A stretch of DNA of 64,000 nt. Origin: Azadirachta indica. Its lineage: Eukaryota; Streptophyta; Magnoliopsida; Sapindales; Meliaceae. Below are positions 1 to 12,785 of the stretch, piece by piece. Within the stretch, counting starts at the first letter, position 1, and each line of letters opens with the position of its first letter. The DNA is taken from the NCBI GenBank assembly GCA_022749755.1, contig CM040452.1, positions 638,350 to 702,349 of the forward strand, given 5' to 3'. The notes under the pieces were generated by a model. The model was not told where the DNA came from and did not search any database. It saw only the letters and a program-made list of their open reading frames with translations. The translations under genes and the position numbers were made by a program.

Positions 1-2535
1 CTTTTTAAGAGTTTATATATAAAAATAAACTTGTAGTAAGTTAATAACCTAACTAATGAGATTCCTTTGCGCACAATACAGGGCAGCTCAAGCTCAATCC
101 TAGGGTTTGGTCTGGAAAGCATTTAATATGCGTCGTCACGTACAGGAGACACTCCCACCACAGGTTAGTGACGGTTAAGTGGCTGTCTGAATAGTCGACA
201 CTTGCCTATAAATACATACCTAGTCTAACATTTTTTTATTCATTTGTTTTTCATATTCTTCCTTGCTCTCAAAAATATGCTCTGCCAGAATAAAGCATCA
301 CTGCTACAATCTTATTCCTTCTTCAACGATTGTTCTACTCGTTGTATTTGGTTTATATGTTTACAGCGAGTCTTGTCATTGTATCTTAGGGTTATGCTGC
401 CATCAAACCTTCCTGTAGTGGGATACTATTCTAAAGGGGAAGAAATAACTTACAAAACAATGCTCTTGCATGCCTTGACATTTACATATTCTTGATTTCT
501 GTCCAACAAGTTTGAGTGGCTGTAAACGAGGAGCTACACAATCACACACATATATAATAGTCTTATCAGTTCCTTTAAGCTGACACCTTCCACAGTAGGA
601 CCAAAGATTTGGTTACAATGTTTGCAGTTCTGAGAGATGGACATAGAACATATATATGTGGTGCTGAACAGATTCTCCGTAACTTTTATATGTCGAAAAA
701 AATAAACATCCAACTCATTGTGCTTACTTTGGGCATATATAGAAAAGACATACAGTGTTCTTAGTCATGTGTCCTACACTTTGGTTGTTCGTGTAGAGTA
801 AAACCAATATCTTGCAAAAGGCAAGTAAGCTGTCCTTCTATCAGTATTTTGTATTGGTCATTTTTCATGTTTACAAGTTAACGTTTCCAAAAATTATGCA
901 ATTCTTTACCCAAGTGTTAGTAAGTTTGAATAATTCACATCTTAGACTTCAATGTTAGCTCAAAATTTTAACTTAAGTGGCAATTTCAATGAGAAGTAAA
1001 TGCAACTTCATTTCATTTTATTCATATGTAAAATTGGGAGTCTTCGACATATATTTACTAATAAATTAAGTTAAAATTTTTGACTGCATGTAATTTTCTT
1101 TTTAATATATATAGAGTTTATTTAATCTATAAAGTTATGATATATAAAGTTATAATTTTTTAATTAAGAAATTATGTTTAAATAAAATTAAGTTAAAATT
1201 TTTTAATTCTGCGCTAAACCTAAAATCTAAATAAGTTTATATTTGATTGTAATTTTAAGAATAACTTTATAATTAAATTTTTTTTATTTCTAAATACATA
1301 GAGTTTATTATAATCATTTCTAAGGATATAATTTTACTTATATTTATATTTAAAAATGATAAACAAAAGAACAAACATATAATCTAAAATCATTCCTACT
1401 TATATATTAATTTTAGATTTATTCAAATTTAAATAAAAAAATAAACACTATCTAATGAGATGCTATGTTTTTTAAAAGAAATCATTCAAAAGTCATTTAA
1501 ATGTATATATTTAGATTTAAGATTTTAAATTCTCTCAAATTTCGCGTAAAAAAATAAAATTAACTTTACCAAAAATAAATATGGTATATCTTTTCATTCA
1601 TTTGTCTTTTTCAAGTAATGTATATACGCATACGTTTTCTTGGCCTCTTTAAAAAATTAATTTAATCCACATTATTTTTGATTAAAATTATCAAGAGTTG
1701 GTGTTATGATACTCTTAAAAGAAGGTGTTTACATTTACACAGTGTTAAAAAGAAAAAAAACTAAAATTAAGGAAAGAAATTCATACCATACGTAATTTTA
1801 AAATATCAAAACATTTATGAGCTTAAATTTTTTCCAATCCTATTAAAAACTATTGACTGATTATTTTTAAAAAGTTTTAATCGTATTTATTTATACTCGA
1901 GAAAAATCCTTTTTTTGAATGGTAGCATTGCTGCCACGATTGATGTATATATATTAAATAAACCCCACAATTATATTATCAAGTTTTCTTTTTCCCTGCA
2001 ACTTATTTTATGTTTCGAGCATAAAAGAGAAAAAAAAAAACGTGGTCTTTTCCCATAAAGCAAATTAAAAAAAGTTGTCCTGAGTTTTTTTTCTTTTTTT
2101 TTTTTTAATTTAAAATAATCGTGGGGTGCATGATGATTTAACGTGGTCTTTTTCTTTATCAACTATATTTCCATGTGTTTTATATGACCAAATCCATAAG
2201 TTAAATAAAAAAATGGTGCACTAACCATGACTCTTGGTTACTTGTATCAACTATTTTTCGATGAACCACTCTACAATGTTCCTTTGATGGCATTCTTGGT
2301 TGTCCCTTGCTCTTAATTCACGTAAGAATCTATTCATCGCCACCACTTGACATGAAAATCTTTAGCATTATTCATTGAAATACGTATGTTATGTTACATA
2401 TACTTTAAAACAACGTGCGCTTTACTGCGTGTGTGTGTGTTCATAGTGAGATATATTCTCATCCTTCAATGTATACAGGTGACTCGTTTGGCTTGTGGAT
2501 GATTCATTGTTGCCATACGTTTCAACCACACAATT
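1..2535. other. Intergenic DNA, no supported gene
   Basis: AT-rich sequence. A TATA-like TATAAATA lies at 207-214, followed by a short open frame with its first ATG at 277 and stop at 495. The frame has no family signature that I recognise, so I do not call it a gene. From about 1000 onward there are only A/T runs and short open frames expected by chance. Confidence 0.5.
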
Positions 2536-2992
2536 TTTCAAATTTTAGAAATTATGATTAAATATCATTTATGCTTATTGAATTTTATTTGACAATTAAC
2601 ACTTTAATTGTGACTTGAAAACTAGAGCAACCACAATTTTACACACATAATCTTTTCTTCAGAAAATATCTGTATCTTTAAAATGTAAATGTGAGCAAAT
2701 TTACGTAGATATGATATGTGGAAACAGGACACTATTTGAGATAGATTACCATCGTAACAAATTTATACGTACTTTTTAAAACATTTATATATATACCTTA
2801 ACTTTCATGCGAGGAAGGAGTCATATATATATAAATATATATACATTGTGAGATACCAAGCCAGCAATGAGATGAGGAGTAACTAAAGATATCATAACTT
2901 GTGGTCTACTTTGCAGCCACTTAAATACATGAATTCCTACAATTTCTTTAATTCCTATAAATGCTACTAGAACAAGTACATAACATCTTGAA
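2536..2992 (-). pseudogene. Terpene synthase relic: intron 6 plus exon 6
   Basis: Read on the minus strand, 2844-2992 aligns by eye with the 3' part of exon 6 of the intact TPS at 29187-32076. The conserved part covers the segments matching FIGIREIAGIHAFEWLQS and the TILRLIADFVSH region. Positions 2536-2843 match the intron 6 sequence of the same gene (compare 29730-30041). Stops and small indels destroy the frame, and no other exon is present nearby. The residues equivalent to the start of the NSE/DTE motif read Ile-Ala-Gly. This is the most decayed TPS copy in the window. Confidence 0.8.
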
Positions 2993-4984
2993 AAAAAATA
3001 TTAATTCTCTAAACTAATAATATGTCCCAGAAGAATTATCTATAGTAATCTAGAATTATCTATATTAGAGTTAGATATTTCATATACTACTTGTATAACA
3101 ATGTGTTCTTATAAAATACAATGATTTATATGTTGACTCTATGTTGACAATATCTGCAGGCTTCGTTACCTTGATATTAAATGTAGTGTCAACATTCACT
3201 AATTGGAGTATTCCCGATATTTTGAACTAGTGTCAACAATTTATGTCATTGACACTAAATTGATATCAGTAAAGGAGGCATATGTACTAGTGACAAATAT
3301 ACGTTATATTACTACATAGGATTAACTACAGCTACAAAAGTTTCACGTAATAATAAAAATCTTTTATTGGAGTAAAATCAACCTGCTTACCTACTTTATC
3401 TCTAATATCACCAAAAACCTAAAAATTATGGGTAAACTAATGTCTAATAGATAATTTATATGCAATGATAGTTGTTGAAAATTAAAAATAAATAAATTTT
3501 TATATGAAAAACATTTGCTGAATTTCAATAACAATCTTAACAAAAATATCTTAAATTTCAAAATAAACACTAATTGAACATAGTAACAAAATTATTTAAC
3601 ATTTCAGTTTAAAATAATATAACCAATTTATTTTATGCGTACAATTGGGGTATTATTTTAGAACCATCGTCGAAAATTGTCAAATATGTTTGTGGGGTAT
3701 TATTCCCATGGAGTATCACCCAGATTTCATTTTTGTGGATTTTCACTGTTAGATTTAAATTACATTCATTGTCACTAGAACATAATTAAATTATGGCCTA
3801 TCATTGTTTCACTTCCTAGGAGTTAATAATTAGAAAATATATCATTCCAAGTATATTGAAATTAATTTTACATAACAAATATAAATTTTTTCCGAAACAA
3901 GACATGTATAAAATTTTATGACAGTAATTATGCAAATGAAGTTCATATATAAATCATCCATTGAATTCGGTTTAGTAAACAGTTAAATACATCAACAAGC
4001 GGTAGTTGTAAAAATTTCACGAACAATTTTTTTAACATTAAAAGAAAAAAAAGAATACCTTATTTTACAATTTTAAAATCAAGATCACTCAAATACATAC
4101 GAACATCTATCTTTACAACTCAACTGACAATTTCTAATCTTCCATTAATAAATATAATATCAATTGAGTAATAACAATTACTAATCCAAATTACCATTAT
4201 CTAAGAAACTAACTTATTAAACATATAACAATATTCTAAAAAAGGAATTATAAAAATTAAATCATGTATGTAAATAAATTACTAAAATTTAAAACCTATA
4301 TATCTAACAACTGCAAAAAAATTCTTAAAACCGGAATTTGGCTTTTACCCTTCTTTCATTTTCTTTCCCTTTTGTTTCCTTCTTATTTTTCTCCTTCACT
4401 TGTTTCTTCTCTACTCCGTTTTGCTTCTTTTTCTTCTCAATTTCAAATTGTAAATGAAAAGCAATTCGTAATTTGATTTCAAAGCCACATCACCAACAGT
4501 ACCTTCCGAATATCCAAAACTACATTGCTGCACGTAAAATTAACACGTCATCCGTAGGAATTAATATTGTTACAATAAAAAATATATATATTTTTTACTG
4601 TGAATCTATTTGTTTGATATATACTTTTTACAATTTTAAAAATCATACTATAATTTGAATGTTATTTTTATTATTAAAAAAATAAGTTATTAATTGTTTA
4701 ATTTGTTTATTTTTGCTGTATATCATTTGTCTGTGTGTATGTGTTTTCACGTTCAAGTCGAAGGTTTAAATTTCTTTTGTTATTTGTTTTAAATTTTTAA
4801 ACAGTTTAAATTAGTTTAACTAACGATTTGATTTGGTTCAATTGCAAATTGTTTACATAGCATTATGTTAAAAAGGAAGAATTTAAAGGTCAGGGGGCAC
4901 AGGGTATCTTTTAAAGTATAGGAGTATCATATGTAATTAGGCCAAATTTCGGGGATATTGAGCATTTTTTCTATGTTTATGAGT
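2993..4984. other. Intergenic DNA, nothing recognised
   Basis: AT-rich sequence without recognisable coding, RNA or transposon structure. The open frames at 4264-4476 and 4473-4658 are low-complexity and have no family signature. Confidence 0.5.
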
Positions 4985-5165
4985 TGCATGCACATGGAAA
5001 CATCAACAACAATAATAATATATACAAACTAGGATCAGATCTAACCAATTGTCTACAATTGTCTACAATTTTTTATGTAACCTAGCTAGGGTCTATACAA
5101 TTTTTTAATATTTAAACTCATAATAATATATACAGGTGGAACGTACACCTGATCTCACTTATTTT
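4985..5165. repeat. Duplicated 3'-flank block, partner of 27975-28190
   Basis: The order of short motifs (GAGTTGC..TGCACAT, the CAATTTTTTATG.AACC segment, CTAGCTAGG.TCTAT, then TGATCTC.CTTATTTTATAA) is shared with 27975-28190. That partner lies downstream of the intact TPS. Together with the TPS pseudogene at 5925-6853 this shows that a block including the 3' flank was duplicated. Confidence 0.7.
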
Positions 5166-5207
5166 ATAAAGAAAGGAAAGAGACAATAACATCCGAAAGG
5201 ACAAAAT

Positions 5208-5809
5208 GACAAAGGAATTTGTTTGCTTCTGGAATTTTATGCATGCTACTGGACTATTGCGACTACAACCTCCAAATATTGTCTGCCACTCCCCTGCATG
5301 ATGCTGCTGGTTCCTTCTGTTGTTGGACTATTGGTTCATGAATTGTTTTCTGCTCACGTCATTATAGTTCTACCAATGGTTTTGCTGTTTGGTGTCAATT
5401 CTACTATGTGTACCTTGCTGCTATGTTTTCAGGACATAAAACATTTTCCTGGTGCAAGTTGTTGCTTCTTTGATGCCTTCTTTACTGGTTCTTTGATGAC
5501 TACTGCAGATACATATTTTTCTGCTGCCGCTTACTGCCAATATACTGGTAATTTGATGCCTTTTGCTACCATTGCTAGTTCTGGTTTTGCTGGAAAATTG
5601 TTGCTGTAGGAAGTTTTGCAATCTTCAACAGCTGCAGCTTCTGCTGTTTCTTTTTCATGCAGTCTCTTGCCAATTTAATTGGTAATTTTATTTTTATTTG
5701 TACTCGTAATTGTCCTAATAATCTTGGGACTTCTCTTGTTCTTAACTTTCTACTACTATTAATAATATACTATTCTACTTTTTTAAGAAAGAAAAAAGAC
5801 AAAGGAATT
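5208..5809 (+). mobile_element. Retroposon insertion with 12-bp target duplication
   Basis: The 12-mer GACAAAGGAATT occurs at 5208-5219 and again at 5798-5809. The 578 bp between them end in an A-rich tract (about 5785-5797) directly before the second copy. Target duplication plus 3' A-rich tail is the signature of LINE-driven retroposition. The homologous flank at 28140-28990 lacks this segment, which supports an insertion. The insert is richer in G/C than its surroundings and holds a 128-codon open frame (5223-5609) that starts without ATG. I do not recognise its protein. It may be a 5'-truncated LINE tail or a retroposed transcript. Confidence 0.65.
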
Positions 5810-5924
5810 ACAATTAATGCATAACTCCAACACCAAATACCAACTGCAATAAATAGCATCAAACATAACTCCACAACAGTATGCAACAGGTTGCATTCTG
5901 CAGCAGCCATCGAGTAGTCAATTC

Positions 5925-6853
5925 TTAAAGAGGTATTCGATCCGCAAACAAGTTTCTAACGTAATCTTTCACGTACTCTGAATTTGTTATACCATCAACA
6001 TCTTTGTAAAAGACTTCCGCTATTCGTGCGACGTTAACAATTACATTAATTAGTTGCAATGGGACAATTGTTGGCCACACACTTTCTTCATTTATATCTG
6101 TCTATCCATCTCCATTCCTGAGGTTTCATATTCCTTCATGTAAGATTCTACGACAGAGGCAACAGGTCCCCTCTTTTGCTCGTCCTGTAAATATTAGCAA
6201 CAGGTCCCCTCTTTTGCTCGTCCTGTAAATATTAGAGTAATTTATTTAAGATATTAACTCTATTTTAGTTTAAAACTGTTATGCTTTCTATTTATTTAAA
6301 AAGCATAGAAACTAGGTGTTTGCTCATTATTGTGTTATATATATATATATATATAAGCAGTCATATGCATACAAAAACATATACAATATATATACCTTGT
6401 GAGACACCAGCTATGAGACAAAGGATTGTATATGGATTCCTGCAATTTCTCTAATTCCTATAAATGTTGCGGCTGAAGGAACACAACATGCTGAAATATA
6501 ATTAAAGCATTGCTCATGCGCTCATCAAATGATGGCACATAACCTTCGTGGAACCATTGAGCCTCAACGAAATAAGCTCTTATAACTTCTTTAACCTAAT
6601 AATTTTGTCAGCAAAAATACCAAGTTAATTATGAAAATATAGTAATCGTAATAAAGAATATATGCAAGCAAATTAAAGTGAAAGAAAGATAGTTAAACAA
6701 ATAACATTAATTACCATTTCTTTTGAAAAAGAGATGCTATAAGATCCTCCTTCCACTGTCACTTCATTGTTTAATTCTTCAAAAAGATTCAAACGAGACC
6801 TATATAAAAGTTTCAAATAATCTGGCAATTGACTAAGGGCATCAATGTCCCAC
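5925..6853 (-). pseudogene. Terpene synthase pseudogene, exons 5-7 only
   Basis: A TPS-a sesquiterpene synthase copy on the minus strand. Exon 7 is 5925-6184, exon 6 is 6396-6595 and exon 5 is 6715-6853. Exon 5 is still open (WDIDALSQLPDYLKLLYRSR and onward). Exon 6 is about 49 bp shorter than in the intact gene. Exon 7 has lost about 40 bp around the LWKDINEE region and hits a stop there. The exon 5 acceptor AG is gone and exons 1-4 are absent. The stop context matches the intact TPS at 29187-32076, and so does the 3' flank (5810-5924 versus 28990-29186). It is therefore a truncated segmental duplicate of that gene. The NSE/DTE region again begins Ile-Ala-Gly. Confidence 0.88.
6160..6235. 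repeat. Perfect 38-bp tandem duplication at a splice acceptor
   Basis: Positions 6160-6197 and 6198-6235 are identical. On the minus strand the unit contains the end of intron 6, the acceptor CAG and the first codons of exon 7 (DEQKRG). The dead TPS therefore carries two successive acceptors. Confidence 0.92.
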
Positions 6854-7524
6854 ACGTGAATAAAGACACCCGTAGGACGTCAATTCATTTGGGGTAGCCA
6901 TAGAGAGAATTATTATTATATTATTATAATATCTAGTATTTTTGCATCACTCTTTCAAACTCGCCCGTAGAATGAGCTATTGATGAATTTAAAGATATGG
7001 CTTTGGTTATCAATCGATCATTGGTCGATGATTTTATAGACGGGGTGCTGTAAATACTTGACTTGACTATTGCGTTTGAATTCTTTAATTGTATTAGTTT
7101 TAATTATTTCTGATAGTATAGCCAACTGCTGAATGCAAAAAGAAAAGGTACCACACAAGTCTAGATAAAATGCATGGAGTTGTTCCTATGTGAAGAATGG
7201 GCAGCATTAATAAGTTGTAACTGTTTTCTCTGGGATCCCTTTTAAGAATGCAAATAGTTTTTCATCTGGCAAAAACGTGTTTTGTTTAACACAAGTTATA
7301 TATATATATTTGGATCAACCCAGGAGTTTGAAAACTGTCATCAGAATGTTAGTGAAATGGCTTATTATTCCGCTAACAAGAAAAGAAAGATTAGCTATAA
7401 AACAAGGCAAGAATATGTGTCACAGGGCATAAGATGATGGACATTCATAAGAAGATATTCAATTTGATACCCATCTCTGACTTGTCTCCTCAGTATGCTA
7501 TTCATGGAAATTAGCCTGTTGATT
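6854..7524. other. Intergenic DNA, nothing recognised
   Basis: TPS homology stops at about 6855. The following 670 bp contain no gene or repeat that I can identify. Confidence 0.5.
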
Positions 7525-8209
7525 TACCAGACTATCCAAAACTAGAAAGAGTACTTGAAAAATGTCCAAAAATAATTTTTAATTTTAAAATTATTCAAAA
7601 AGCAAAAATTTAAATCATTTTACATCTATTAAAGCATGCAATAGTATTAAGACTCACTAACGATCCACTGGAGTGAAACTCAACCAACCAAGAGTCGCTC
7701 TTAAGCAATGGACAGTGAATACTGATTGCGATAGACAATCACTATAAACCACCTCAAACTTCAATATAACCTTTGAACAACAATTCAAAAATCTATTATA
7801 ATATAAACCCAAACATATAAATCACTCTTAATATATTGTTCTTACTAATTGCATTGATAAATTATTAAGATATATAAATATATATTGTGCATTTCTTCAC
7901 ATTTTTCAAAATTTAAATTAACAAAATTAAAAATTCTTATTTTGGTCTTGTGATGGGAGAATTAGGTATTTAGGAAAACTCTAATTTTTGGAAGAACTAT
8001 GACTAGATTGGATAAAATTAGATTTAGGGTTTGGGAAAATTAAAAATGACAGTTTAGAATTTTTTGCGGGAGTTGAAAAATAGAAAGATTGAGGTTATTG
8101 GATGAAAAGGGATAAAATCATCTAATATCTATTTTTTAAATAATTTTAAAATTAAAAATTACTGTTAGACATTTTTTAAATATTGTTTTGAGTTTTAGAT
8201 AGTTTGATA
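7525..8209. mobile_element. MITE-like element, about 685 bp, long terminal inverted repeats
   Basis: The first roughly 75 bp (TACCAGACTATCCAAAACT through AATTTTTAATTTTAAAATTATT) match the reverse complement of the last roughly 75 bp (TATCAAACTATCTAAAACT and the same A/T block), with scattered differences. The interior is non-coding. The size and long TIRs fit a non-autonomous Mutator-like element. The target duplication is not clear. Confidence 0.65.
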
Positions 8210-8495
8210 AATTCTAACGAGGAACTCCTGTGTTATTGCCCTATTGGCAAAATCCTTGGCTCATTACTCATTTTGAGCTAGAATTGGAAGACTTTGGTGA
8301 CTTGCATTGAATATCATAAATTATTGATATTAGGGTTGGGCCGTGGGCGCCAACTAGAACTAGGGTTTGATTTTTGGCCACAAAGTATTGATTTCGCCGC
8401 CTAATAATTAGTTGCTGCCTACCCCTAATATTTTTATTTGGTCATGTATGGTCATTATTTTAGGTTTACAGTATTTTACCACGTAGATTTCTACA

Positions 8496-9205
8496 CAAAG
8501 GCAATATATTTCTAATATTTTAGAAAGTCAAAGTCTCCTTCACTTTTAGAAAACTATTAAAATATTTTTAAACTATTAATTTTAATTTAAACAGACTATT
8601 TTATCTCTTAATTATTAAAATTATATAAAATAATTATATTATCTACAACTTTAATTTATAATAACTAATATAATTTTATTTTGATATTTAAATTTAAAGT
8701 AATAATAATATTTTGATCTTTAATTAATTTTCTCTTTTTAAATTTTCTATTAAATTTTTTGACAATATTAATTATATATAAATAGATCATTTATTTAAAA
8801 TAGTCTTATTTTAAAAATTATGTATAATTAATTATTTTCATAACTATTTAGACAATACTAAAATTATGATAATAATAATAATATCCTTAATTTATTTTAA
8901 TAATATTAATTATTCTTCTTTTAATATTGTAGAATAATTTATTTTAAAATTATGTAATATTAATTGAAAAATTTTTTTTGTAACATAAAATTTGTTGTTA
9001 AAATTTGCTTTTAAACTTAAATATTAGAATAAGATGATGTTGTTAGTACAAAATAAAAATAAAAATAATATGAGTATTTGATTTTCATAGTTAAATAATA
9101 AATAGTCAATTTAAAGTAAGAGTAGTAATTTAAAGAATATCTTAATATTTTTTAAAAAATAGGAGCATATTGACTTTCTAAAAAATAGGGGATATATTGC
9201 CTTTT
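8496..9205. mobile_element. MITE-like element, about 710 bp
   Basis: The left end AAAGGCAATATAT...TTAGAAAGTCAA is repeated inverted at the right end, where the reverse complement reads AAAGGCAATATATCCCCT...TTAGAAAGTCAA. The interior is more than 80% A/T by eye and non-coding. It ends about 470 bp before the start codon of the TPS at 9672. Confidence 0.62.
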
Positions 9206-9613
9206 CCCCAAGACCAAGCCGTACAATACCCCTTATTTTTATTTGTAAACCTCAGTTAAAAAGTTGACTACATGTGACAGCCGAGTCACTCGGGGCCAAT
9301 TCTTTTGTTAAATTTTTTTGCAACCAAGCCTTTATCTTTTTTCTTTTTAAATATTACATATATCAATATTATATTAAAAATTTATTGAAAATTTGTAATA
9401 AAGTCGCATATGATATCGTCTAAATGTCTTACTAAATTTGAATAGTATCTTTACCCTCTCATTTAAAAGAAAATTTATCCATACTTTAATATAGATATCG
9501 TCCCTTGTATAATAGATAACATTTTTCATAATTGAAAAATAACTTTACTGAAGCCACCAAACCTTATCTTTATGTAGGCACAAAAAAGGAAATCCCACGT
9601 CATTGGCCAACAA

Positions 9614-9620
9614 TATAAAT
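9614..9620 (+). promoter_or_regulatory. Candidate TATA box of the TPS at 9672
   Basis: TATAAAT lies 52-58 bp upstream of the ATG at 9672. The following segment (GGGCTTTCGCTC) resembles the sequence at the matching place in the promoter of the intact TPS. A TATA box here implies a short 5' leader. Confidence 0.45.
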
Positions 9621-9671
9621 TGGGCTTTCGCTCCCTACTATTCTGGGAGAAGTAAGTATACCAATCCAAGC

Positions 9672-12061
9672 ATGTCTAGAAAGCGTGAAAATTATCGTCC
9701 ACTGGCAAACTTTCGTCCTGCAATATGGAAGGACACTTTCGATTCAATGCCCTCACCTAAGTTGGCAAAAGTATTTTCTCAATTTCCTAATTAATTATAT
9801 CCTGACTTATATAGACGAAGTAAAAATTAATTGAGCTTGTCTTGTTTGTGTATGTGTGAAGGAACTTGAATATGATAAGCAGTTTGAAGAGCTGAAAGAA
9901 CAGGTGAAGGAAACGTTAAGTACTGCTTTTTCTACTAATGATCCGGTAAAGGAAGTTATTCTAATCAATTCGCTATGTCGTCTCGGTATATCATATCATT
10001 TTGAGACTGAAATTGAACAACGATTACATTATATTTTTGAATCGCATCCTGATCTTACTGCTGAGAATGACTATGACTTATACACTATTGCACTTATATT
10101 TCGAATTTTCAGACAGCATGGTTTCAAAATGTCATGTGGTAAGTATACACGTACATATATATGTCTATCTATGTTTGATACTTCGAAAATATAAGATACT
10201 GATAAACACATAATGGATATAATGAATTAGGCGTGTTTAAGAAATTTAAGGTGTCCGATGGTAAATTTAAGGAAAGTTTAATCAGCGACGTGAGGGGGAT
10301 ATTAAGTTTGTATGAAGCTACACAACTAAGGGTACACGAAGAAGATATTCTGGAGGAGGCCCTTACTTTTACAACGGCTTATCTGAAGAAGATTTCCTTG
10401 GCTCCAGATACAAGCCCTCATCTAGCAAAATACATAACTGAAGGCCTAGAACAGCCCTTCCACACAGGTGTGCCAAGACTTGAAGCAATCAAATATATCT
10501 CTTTCTACGAGCGTGAAGAATCTAGGAATGAAGCTTTACTCAAGTTTGCCAAATTAGATTTCAATCGTGTACAATTACTACACAAACAAGAGCTGAGCTA
10601 ACTTACAAGGTATATATATATTTAATTTATACATATATAATAGATATGCATATTAATTTAATGTTTTTTCATTTTTAATTTATTGCAGCTGGTGGAAAGA
10701 CTTAAACTTTGCATCAATATATTTTTATATGAGAGACAGACTTGTGGAGATTTACTTATGGAGTATGGCACAACATTATGAGCCTTGTTACTCACGTGCT
10801 CGATTGATAGTTACTAAAATTATTATGATGACAGTGGCTATAGATGATACATATGATGCATATGGTTTACTTGACGAACTCCGATGTTTTACAGATGCAG
10901 TAGAACGGTTTGTATATATGTGTACATTAAATTAGCTATTAATTAATTAATGAGGAAATTATAAAGATATTAAAAAAAGCAATTACTCATGAAAATTATA
11001 TATGCCATTATTTAATTTACAGGTGGGACATTGATGCACTTAGTCAACTGCCAGATTATTTGAAACCTTTATATAAGTCTCTTTTGAACCTTTTTGAAGA
11101 ATTAAACAATGAAGTGACAGAGGAAGGAAGATCTTATAGTTTCTTATTTATAAAGGAAAGGGTAATTAATATTATTTGCTTAACTAACTTTCTTTCACTT
11201 TAATATGCATGCATATACTCTTTAATGTAATTACTATAATTTCACAATTAACTTGGCATTTTTGCTGAAAAAATTATTAGGTTAAAGAAGTTGTGAGAGC
11301 TTATTTCGTTGACGCTCAATGGTTCCGCGAAGGTTTTGTACCATCATTTGATGAGCGCATGAGCAATGCTTTAATTTCAGCATGTTGTGATCTTCTTCCA
11401 GCCGTAACATTTACAGGAATGAGAGAAATTGCAGGAATCCATGCATTTGAGTGGCTGCAGAGTAAACCAAAAGTTCTGAAATCTTCATTTACAATCCTTC
11501 GTCTCATAGCTGACTTCGTATCTCACAAGTTATTCATATATATACAAATGTATATATGTATATACTGCTTACTCATGTGAAAGTTATATAAAATCAAATA
11601 AACAAGTATTTTCTCAATTTTCCTAAAATAAAAATAAAAATAAAAATGGCAACTGGAAAACAATAATGAGCAAACATCTAGTTACTATCTTTTTGAAATA
11701 AAAAGAAATTATAACAGTTTCAAATTAAAATAGAGTTAATTTCTTACATGAGTTAGTCTAATATTTACAGGATGAGCAAAAGAGGGGGCATGTTGCCTCT
11801 GTCGTTGAATCTTACATGAAGGAATACGGAACCTCAAGAATGGAAACAGCTGAAAAGTTTAAGATAATGGTTACAAATTTATGGAAGGATACAAATGAAG
11901 AATGTATGAGGCCAACAGTTGTTCCATTGCAACTAATTAATGTAATTGCTAACGTCGCACGAATAGCAGGAGTCTTTTACAAAGAGGTTGATGGTATAAC
12001 AAATCCAGAGTATGTGAAAGATTACGTTAGAAAGCTGTTCGTTGATCCAATACCTCTTTAA
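9672..12061 (+). pseudogene. Sesquiterpene synthase (TPS-a), probable recent pseudogene
   Basis: Seven exons: 9672-9770, 9862-10138, 10231-10609, 10689-10907, 11023-11161, 11281-11529, 11771-12061. They sum to 1653 nt, or 550 residues, typical for a cytosolic TPS-a enzyme. Visible motifs are RP(x)8W near the N-terminus (no plastid peptide), RDR, and DDTYD at 10843-10857. Two lesions are seen. A TAA at 10599-10601 ends exon 3 early where the intact paralogue has Tyr. The exon 6 donor reads AAG|TTATTC instead of GAG|GTACAT, as if one G were lost. All other boundaries keep GT/AG and phase. The NSE/DTE segment reads ADFVSHKDE, with Ala at the first ligand position. Loss is probably recent; a sequencing error at both sites is possible but unlikely. 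Confidence 0.9.
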
Positions 12062-12751
12062 GAAGTGACTACTTGATGAATGCTACAGTAGGCAACCCAT
12101 TGCATCATGTTGTGGCGTCATGTTTTTTGCTATTTGTTGTTGTTGGTATTTGGTGTTGGATTTATGTAATAATTGTATTACTTTGTCATTTTGTCCTTTG
12201 GATGTTATTTTTCTATTTCCTTTCTTTATTTAATAAATCTCTCCTCTTAGAGATTACTTATTAAAAAAAATTTGAATTAGTTGTATTTTTTAACACTTTT
12301 CTTTTAAATGGTGTGATTTTTTATAAATATTACCAAAAAATAAAAATAATTCAGTACAAGTGGGCTTTGAATTCCAGACCTCTTGTATCACCTCTAAAGA
12401 TTTTACTAATTGAATTGACTAAAACTCATACTTAGTCGTTACTAAAGAGAGCGAAAAACAAAAATATGGAATCCACTTGCTTAGTTTACTGTTATATTTA
12501 AAATCAGTTTACCTTTTTCTTTATTTTTGTCTTCATTGTTGTGCATGTCTTTTAATAAGAGAAGTGATATTTAACTTTCATTTTGACTTAGAATTTAATA
12601 TGGAATAAAATTTCAATTCCATTTTTTAAAATAAGTGTTTGCTGCAATGCCATATTACTCAATGACAAATAGATAAACTTATTTTGTAGAATCAGATCGT
12701 TGTAGACCCTATTTAGGGAAAGCAACCAGATGACTTATACACACACATATA

Positions 12752-12785
<34 letters not shown>

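Noticed and set aside
244..495. Possible small gene behind a TATA-like box at 207-214
   Set aside because: No recognised family, no splice logic that extends it, and such TATA-like strings are common in DNA this rich in A/T.
12073..12264. 63-codon hydrophobic open frame after the plus-strand TPS
   Set aside because: It lies in the 3' UTR, between the stop and the poly(A) signal, and the similar frame at 28923-29183 in the other TPS 3' UTR is not conserved as protein.
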